64,000 nt of DNA from Diplolepis rosae (lineage: Eukaryota > Arthropoda > Insecta > Hymenoptera > Diplolepididae): positions 10,912,001 to 10,976,000 of the forward strand of contig JAPYXD010000704.1 of assembly GCA_030998225.1 (NCBI GenBank), given 5' to 3'. The translations under genes were made by a program, and so were the position numbers. The notes below the pieces were generated by a model. It was not told the DNA's origin. It was given only the letters and a program-made list of their open reading frames with translations, and made no database searches. Shown piece after piece: positions 57,382-64,000 of this stretch; the stretch's first letter is position 1; every line of letters begins with the position of its first letter.

Positions 57382-57421
57382 ATCAGACGTTTTGGCTCTG
57401 ATTGGAGCACTCATCAGTGAT
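57382..57421 (-). ncRNA. Hammerhead-like motif, inactivated core (G12A)
   Basis: Minus strand: ATCA, CTGATGA, one G, helix GCTC/GAGC, AAAA in place of GAAA, CGT, C, TGAT. Same family as 15397-15436 (shared TTTAGGGTCCATAAA outside). Confidence 0.6.
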
Positions 57422-57697
57422 ATTTATTAAAATCTAGAAAATACAAATGAGATGATGTCACTAATTTCACACTTTTTTGGAATAACTAGAGTACTTGACA
57501 TATAATACAAAAAAGAGTACTTAATGTGTTGAATTAAATTTGCAATTGAAAATGGAAGATTTGGATATTCGATCAGGACAAACGTTTTTAACTTTGATCT
57601 TCCCTATTTAAACACTTTGCATAGATGTGCTACGTATATTAGAATAGTTTTGAGGAATTTCTTGACAAACCATAAAATTATATACTTGAGTTTGAAC

Positions 57698-58030
57698 CCA
57701 AATAAATTCTTTGGTGCGAAGCTGAATGGAAATAGCTTGATCTAGACCATTAAGACTATTTTTGAAGTATCTTGTCTGAAAAATATTTTAAAACTATTCT
57801 TAAACTATTTATAAAAAATTATTTACATTTTTGAATGTCTTGTCCATAACGGTATCCACAAATAAATTGTTTGGTGGTAAGTTGAATGGAATGAGCTTGA
57901 TTTAGACCATTAATGCTATTTTGAACTATTTTGCCTGAAAAAACTATTTTTAAACTATTTCAAAAAATTATTTATATTTTTGAATGTCTTATCCATGACT
58001 GTATCCACAATAAATTCTTTGGTGCGAAGT
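57698..58030 (+). repeat. Tandem repeat, about 150-160 bp, 2.2 units
   Basis: AATAAATTCTTTGGTGCGAAG at 57701, a variant at 57861, and again at about 58009. Each unit has TTTTTGAATGTCTT and ATCCA. Confidence 0.88.
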
Positions 58031-58082
58031 TACTTCAAAAATATAAAATGTTGCACTATGGATAAAAAAATATATATAATAA

Positions 58083-58260
58083 AAACTACTGTTTCGAATG
58101 TTATAAGTCTTCGACATAGAATCAGTGAAATTTAACTGATATCACTAGGGAAACTCACTGGTTGACTAGCGAATTTTAACCAGTGAGTTTCCCTCGTTGA
58201 ATCAGGTAAATTTCACTGATTTCTATGTGGAAGACTTATAACATTCGAAACAGTGGGTTT
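58083..58260. mobile_element. Palindrome with AATCAGTGAAATTT words
   Basis: Arms 58083-58163 and 58177-58260 (TTCGAATGTTATAAGTCTTC against its complement). Words overlap with the CTGATTCAGTGAAA MITEs downstream, but the ends differ. Confidence 0.85.
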
Positions 58261-58848
58261 TTACTTTGAATCAATGAGTTTTTACCGTTTCGTATTTTGG
58301 GAGTAATGTAATGTATAAACGGGATATACTGTTGGGGAAGATACTATTATAGTTTTGCATTTGCAAGGTTCTGTGTTCGAGCATTTATAATAAATAAGTA
58401 GGTCCAAGCGAGATTTAGGTAGACAAAGACATTTACGTATACTGTGCATACTCAGACAAACGGTGGATACACATCGCTGCACGCCTCTATGAACTACTAT
58501 GGACTGTGGAGACCATAGACCTTTGTCCTGAAAGCCTGTAATTTACTAACTACGCACCCATTGTGCTTCGTTGCTCTCTGTTTACTACAACACCTTACAT
58601 TACTTTTCTCGTCGCTCCTTCTGTTCCTTTTCTTCATTTCCATTAAAACCCGGGAGTGACATTACTTCAATTATTGCAAATACTTTAATGGCTTCATCTG
58701 CGTCCTAGCAATTCTTTCGAATTTTTTATATGACTATTATCTACATTGTCTAAAAAAATTTCATTTAATTTCACTTAATCGGACATTCATGGAGAAAAAT
58801 GGATATTCAACTACATGGAGAAAGCCAAGTTTACATTTTTTACTAAAC
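58261..58848. other. Unique-looking sequence, no gene seen
   Basis: 58480-58680 is less AT-rich; no exon recognised. Confidence 0.5.
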
Positions 58849-58850
58849 TA

Positions 58851-59122
58851 CTCTCTAAATCTGAATCAGTCAAATTTCCGCTGATTAAATCAATGATTTG
58901 CATTTTGACTGATTCACCAGTGAAAAGGGTATTTTCAACTGTTAAATCAGTTAATTTTGACTGATTCATGAGTGGAAAAATATTTTTCACTGTCAAATTA
59001 GTTAATTTTTATTGAAGTAATCAGTGAAATTTGACTGATTCACAGTAACCTCTTTTGAGCTATTTGAATCAATCAAATTTCACTGATAATCTGTGGATTT
59101 TGACTGATTCAGATTTAGAGAG
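58851..59122. mobile_element. MITE with CTCTCTAAATCTGAATCAG ends
   Basis: Ends mirror each other, TA on both sides (58849-58850, 59123-59124), 272 bp. Interior GACTGATTCA and AATCAGTGAAATT words. Confidence 0.93.
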
Positions 59123-59136
59123 TACGTTTCAATTTA

Positions 59137-60041
59137 CACGGAGAAAAATGGATATTGAAAAGTAGATATTCAAATAAGAGATATTCATCCATAATATCTA
59201 GATATTGACACGCAATATTAAAATTTTTTTTTTCAATATATAAGATTTTTCCGAGAAGTAACATTTGATATTCAAGTTCAATAGTTTAGATATTGGAGCA
59301 TGAAGTGCGCGCGCATATATATAAAGGTCATGTGATCACTTTTTCGCGCTCATTGAAATCTGCTTGCATGCTTGCAACGTGCTATAAAGAAAAATTTTGA
59401 AAGTTTCGTAAAAATTCTAATAAGTGTTTTCAATGGAATAAAGATCGGGTGTTTAACTTGAGATTCAGTAAGTAAAAGATATAAGTTATATATTTTCTCT
59501 ATATATGTGGTTTATAGCCGAGAATGAAATCTAACCTTAGTGTTGAGGTTAATTTTCTAATAAGAACATTAAATTAATTTTAGACATGCCAAATAATGAA
59601 AATGAGAGAAAAGTATAAATCTGCTATATACTTATGTACATGATAAAATATAATTTGACTTTTTTCTAAAAACTGAATATGTAGTTATTTCATAACCTTT
59701 AAAATAATTTTTTGAGTATGTTAGACATTGAGCTGTAATATCTATAACTTACCTTTTCAGTATACCTGATATTGATGTTAAATATTTGAGATATTCAACT
59801 TCAGTACCTCAGACATTCAAGTTTACTAACGAGGATATTCAGAAGTTTAGTATCTTGAATATTCATTTTTAATATCTGAGATAATCAAGCTCAATATCTG
59901 AGATACTGGTGGTTAATATCTTTTTTTCAATATCTGCAGGCATTGAAGTAGAATATCTAAATGTTTGTCACATAGTTGAATGCTACTGACATTGTGCCTC
60001 AATATCTAGATATTATGGGTCAATATCCATTTTTCTCCGTG
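59137..60041. mobile_element. MITE with GATATT word and promoter-like middle
   Basis: Perfect ends CACGGAGAAAAATGGATATT, TA on both sides (59135-59136, 60042-60043), 905 bp. Interior repeats AATATC and GATATT. The left-centre is unique with TATATATAAAGG at about 59317. Confidence 0.93.
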
Positions 60042-60105
60042 TAGGGAAAAACGTGTCATAGTGAGAATTTTACGCAGTGAAATACTAAACTTTAGATAAA
60101 AATTA

Positions 60106-60509
60106 CTCTCTAAATCTGAATCAGTCGAATTTTCACTAATTGAATTGGTAAATTGTCTTTTCACTGATTCATCAGCGCAAAAATATTTTTTCCTTTTAAA
60201 TCAGTTAATTTTCACTGATTCACCAATGGAAAAAATATTTCTCACTGTTAAATTATACCGAGAAAACAGTTTTTTTTAATCAAATAAAGTTTTGTTAATT
60301 CAAACAAATTTTCTTTGATCCACAAAAATAGATTTGTTTACATTAAAGACAATTTTTTTCCATCAACAAAACTTTCTTCAATTTAAAGAAATTTTTTCTT
60401 TGACCGTATATCAAAGAAATGTTTTTTTGATTCAAAGAAACTGTTTTCTGGGTGTAGTTAATTTCCACTGAAGTAATCAGTGAATTTTGACAGATTCAGA
60501 TTAAGATAG
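60106..60509. mobile_element. MITE of the CTCTCTAAATCTGA type, interrupted
   Basis: TA, CTCTCTAAATCTGAATCAG at the left; complement CTATCTTAATCTGAATC at the right; TA outside. Split by 60258-60454. Confidence 0.88.
60258..60454. mobile_element. TTTGATTCAAA-word MITE nested in another MITE
   Basis: CCGAGAAAACAGTTTTT and the complement of CACCCAGAAAACAGTTTC, TA on both sides (60256-60257, 60455-60456). The empty site AAATTAGTTAATTTT is visible in the sister element near 58998. Confidence 0.9.
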
Positions 60510-60561
60510 TATGATAATCTACTATAGATTGTATCAAACTTTCCTTTATCATAAAAAAATA

Positions 60562-61675
60562 CTAAAACTAATTATATTTAAATTTTCAAGAAAATTGAAT
60601 TCATTCTTGTGGGTTATTACTTTTATTTCATTTTTGAAATTCTTTTTCGAGCATTGGAATTTTTTAATTTTTATGCATTTCTTTTTTTTGCATTCTATGG
60701 AAATTTACCTTCAAAATAACTCGAAGAAGATCTAAAAACAGTATTTCGAGAATTATTTATAATTTAAGAAAACTTTGAAATTTGGACTTGTTTCACGATA
60801 TCTTCCTTAAAAATTAATTTTAAAAAATTCATCTTTAGGCCATATTTTGCATAATTTTGACGTCTTTTATGTTATTTTTCGTTTTTCTGCAAATTATGTC
60901 TTATTCTATTCTATTTTATATTGGTAAATATAATTTATACGGAAAAGAAAGTTTTAAACTTTGAATCAAAATATATATAAAATATATATAAATTAACATA
61001 CATTTTAAAATACACATGTGTATTATAATTCAAATTAAAGTTTCTTTTTTTTGAAGATGAAAGTATTTTAAATTTAATGTTCGGTACTGAAATAAACTTC
61101 CATTACATGTAATGGAAGTTTAATACAGAAATTTCCAAGAGTGCAGAGTCTGCATTTAATCATCACAAAAATTGTGAAAATTATTATATATTATAAATTA
61201 AGGTATTTTTCGTAAATAGAGTGTGAGAAATTTCTAGCGCTCTGTAAGTTTCCTTGTCATCAGCATACAATTGCAGTAGAAAGTTTAAAACGTTCTTTTC
61301 CGTATAAATTATATTTACAAATATAAAATAGAATAGAATAAGACATAATTTGCAGAAAAACGGATAATAACATAAAAGACGTCAAAATTATGCAAAATAT
61401 GGCCTGAAGATGAATTTTATAAAATCAATTTTTAAGGAAGATAACAAGTCCAAATTTCAAAGTTTTCTTAAATTATAAATAATTCTCGAAATACTGTTTT
61501 TAGATCTTCTTCTACTTATATTTAAGGTAAATTTACGTAGAATGTGAAAAAAATAAATGCGTAAAAATTAAAAAATTCTAATGCTCAAAAAAAGGATTTT
61601 AAAAATGCATGAAATGATAACCCACAAGAATGAATTTAATATTCTTGAAAGTTAAAATATAATTATTCTTAGTAT
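60562..61675. mobile_element. Q-family long inverted repeat
   Basis: Arms 60562-60962 and 61281-61675 are inverted copies (GACGTCTTTTATGTTATTTT against its near complement). The spacer carries an R-family repeat at 60990-61140. Confidence 0.9.
60990..61140 (+). repeat. R-family repeat
   Basis: AATACACATGTGTATTATAA, GATGAAAGTATTTTAAATTT and CCATTACATGTAATGGAAG, as at 39780-39960. Confidence 0.8.
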
Positions 61676-61689
61676 TTATTCATGCAAGT

Positions 61690-61985
61690 TTGAATTATCA
61701 CGCCTTTTTTGTTCTAAGCTTAGACTTTTTCAAAATCTAGGGTGAAATTAGTATAATTTTTCGGCACGTTTTTTAGATTCTACGTGAATTAATCTTTAAA
61801 ATGAGTCGAAGAACATCTTAAAGCATCAATTATATCGGGAATAATTATTTATAATTGAGATAAAATTTGAAATTTGGACTTTTTATAATATATTTCTCAA
61901 AAATTAACAAAAACTCTTCAATTTGAGGTCGTTTTATGCACAATTTTGACCTTTTTCATGTTATTTTTAGGAAAAAATTTTAATA
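61690..61985 (+). repeat. Q-family single arm
   Basis: GAGTCGAAGAACATCTTAAA through TTTTGACCTTTTTCATGTTA parallels the left arm 60715-60890. Confidence 0.7.
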
Positions 61986-61991
61986 TCTGTA

Positions 61992-62405
61992 CTCTCAAAA
62001 TCTGAATCAGTCAAATCTACTGATTATCAGTGAAATTTGACTGATTAAAATAGCTAAAAAGAGGTTACTGTAAATCAGTCAAATTTCACTGATTACTTCA
62101 ATTAAAAGTGACTGATTTAATAGTGGATATTATTATTTTCACTGATTAATCAGTAATAAGGCAAATCACTGATTAAATCAGTCAAAATGACTGATTATAA
62201 GTGAAATTTGACTGATTCAAATAGCTAAAAAGAGGTTACTGCGAATTAGTCAAATTTCACTGATTACTTTAGTTAAAAGTAACTGATTTAACAGTGGAAA
62301 ATATTGTTTTCACTAATTAAACAGTGAAAATTAACTGATTTAACAGGGAAAAATATTGTTTCCACTGATGAATCAGTTATAAGGTGAGTCACTGATTGTA
62401 GAGAG
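61992..62405. mobile_element. MITE of the CTCTCTAAATCTGA type
   Basis: CTCTCAAAATCTGAATCAGTC at the left and TGATTGTAGAGAG at the right, TA on both sides. The interior carries a direct near-repeat of AAATAGCTAAAAAGAGGTTA at about 62039 and 62219. Confidence 0.85.
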
Positions 62406-62407
62406 TA

Positions 62408-64000
62408 TTGTCAATATTAGAAGTTTTTATACGACTAACAAAAACAAAGTTTAGAAATGTAGAAGCAAGCAAATTAGAGAATTATGAAATATAAAATTTA
62501 TAAATTCTGCCTCATCAATAAAAAATTTGTGAATAATATCATTTCACCTATTTATTAAATATAATTGTAAATAAACTAGAGAGAATTTTCCTTCTCAAGT
62601 TTAATGAGGAGCCTGAATGAACTTGCTGTGGAAACATGGTTGGTTTAAATTTCATGAAAAAGAAAATTACTTTAGTCCGTAAAATTAGATATGTAGAATC
62701 GTACACATATAATCTAGTAAAAGCGCGTGAGGTCCTGTACGAAGAGAGTCTTTCTCACACCCTAGAAACACGCAGAGTGGAAATTCCAACGAAAGGTTCC
62801 CGAGAGAGACGAGACGAGACGAGACGAGAACGAACATCGCCCAATGGGTTGTTCACGACACGGAACTCTTATACCTGTGAGGGAAGTACAAACGTACTAA
62901 TTGCAAGTCCGCAACGCGGCATTGCCCTAATTGAGTTTTCCACAGCAAGTCGCATTTGTTCCTTCATTTTTCGTGCCCGAGGAATCCTCACCATCGTGAA
63001 ATTAAAGTCGCCTAGGATTAACTTGCCAAATGTCATTGTTCAGTGCGCAGTCTATGTTAGTTCAGTCTCCATAAAATTATTACTTTTTTCTAGTTATAAA
63101 TACTTATTTTTTCCACCAGTGAAAGCAATATTTATGTTAATGAAATTCGTCCTTTTAATCACGGGTTTTAAATCGTTCAATTTCATATTGACTGATCCGT
63201 GCAAGTTGAGTGCCAAATTTTGGTAAAACTGCGATGTCGATAAAATTAAACTGTTGAAAATTTGCAAAGTAAATGGCTTGGAATTATGTGGAGGCCGAAC
63301 TCTATTCAAAGTTAAAGTGAGGTATTTTAGAGTAAAAACCCGATTGAAATCTAATATGTGGAACTTTTATAGCGTCTATTTCTCTTCACGAGTTTATCAA
63401 ATGTTTTTTTTTAAGTATTTTCCAAAAACCTAGCCGAACAAAATTAATTGTTTTTCTTGAAGTTTTTCTTGAAGTGTACATGCGCAACAGTAGCGAAAAT
63501 TGCTTTCCCGCACCGACCTGAATCAGTGAACTGATTATATCAGTGAAAATATATCAACTGATGAATCAGTGCCCTGCTTTGATTTCACTGAGGAATCAGT
63601 GAACGCGCCACGTGAACATAACTTTTTTCTGAAAAATGTATTACCGCATTATTTAAAAATGCATAAAAATTAAATTTCGTATGGGGTCAATGGGTCGTCC
63701 CTTCTTAAAGTAAACTATATATTTATAAGATGAAAAAAAAGTATGGAAAAAATATTTTTCGTTTAAAGGCGTCTTATGTCTGATTTGGTGCAAAAATTCC
63801 GAATCGCAAAATGATAAAGTTAGATGGATTGTCTGATGGAAGAGGAGAAAGGAAGCAAAAGATGGAGTGACGAAATAGGAGTATTAAGAGGGTGAAAGTA
63901 GAAGGATGTATAGCTCAACTCGTTGAAAAGTGCTTGGCTTGGTGCTTCTATTCGGCTTGATATAAGTTTACAACGAAGATAAGGATATTAAAGCCACCAA
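62408..64000. other. No gene supported; GAGAC microsatellite
   Basis: GAGAC repeats at 62812-62830. A 196-codon frame (62636-63226) crosses it, but I see no domain or splice sites. 63510-63615 is a fragment with AATCAGTGAA words. Confidence 0.5.

Noticed and set aside
62636..63226. Longest open frame in the window, 196 codons on the plus strand
   Set aside because: No recognisable domain, low-complexity Glu/Arg part from a GAGAC microsatellite, AT-rich codons typical of chance, and no matching splice context.

Overview
This is AT-rich insect nuclear DNA, very probably intronic. Hymenoptera is my guess, from the style of the repeats and the exon, but the sequence does not prove it. The only host coding sequence I can support is one 115-bp exon at 44404-44518 on the plus strand. 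It encodes helix 1, the loop and most of helix 2 of an Mxd/Mxi1 (MAD family) bHLH repressor, with clean splice sites on both sides. No partner exon was found, so the flanking introns may fill the whole window.

Almost everything else is decayed mobile DNA, and most of it is palindromic. Recognisable protein relics are a 5'-half Copia LTR retrotransposon (15988-17941, minus), the C-terminal end of a LINE ORF2 (14671-15007, minus) and a Tigger/pogo element keeping part of a CENP-B-like HTH (43094-43628). A tRNA-derived SINE occurs about nine times. A hAT-like MITE lies at 54847-55329, and a TA-flanked pogo-like element at 612-1705 has a matching empty site at 25735.

Layout: 1-8600, degenerate 130-150 bp satellite-like repeats, pogo-like element, SINEs. 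8700-10000, long foldback with hammerhead-like motifs. 10000-15000, mostly featureless. 15000-18700, Copia, palindromes, SINE pair. 19000-23100, MITEs and a 292-bp MITE tandem array. 23100-29500, hammerhead foldback, satellite-like element, duplicated MITEs, long inverted repeat. 30400-32700, a three-layer nest. 33500-38700, foldbacks with hammerhead motifs and a 1.1-kb mariner-like palindrome. 40000-43600, hairpins, inverted repeat, satellite, Tigger. 44000-44600, the exon. 44700-50000, MITEs and foldbacks. 51400-58300, tandem repeats, foldbacks, hAT, SINE. 58800-62400, a dense MITE cluster.

Two patterns stand out. First, ten hammerhead-ribozyme-like motifs of the minimal type I kind known from Penelope-like retroelements and retrozymes; three of them change the core C3-G8 pair to U3-A8 together. 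Second, a set of TA-flanked MITEs share only their ends (CAC, any base, then GAGAAAAA or a close variant), while each interior is built from a different short palindromic word. The repeats do not act as a pathway. If this intron is transcribed, its many long inverted repeats should fold into long double-stranded RNA.
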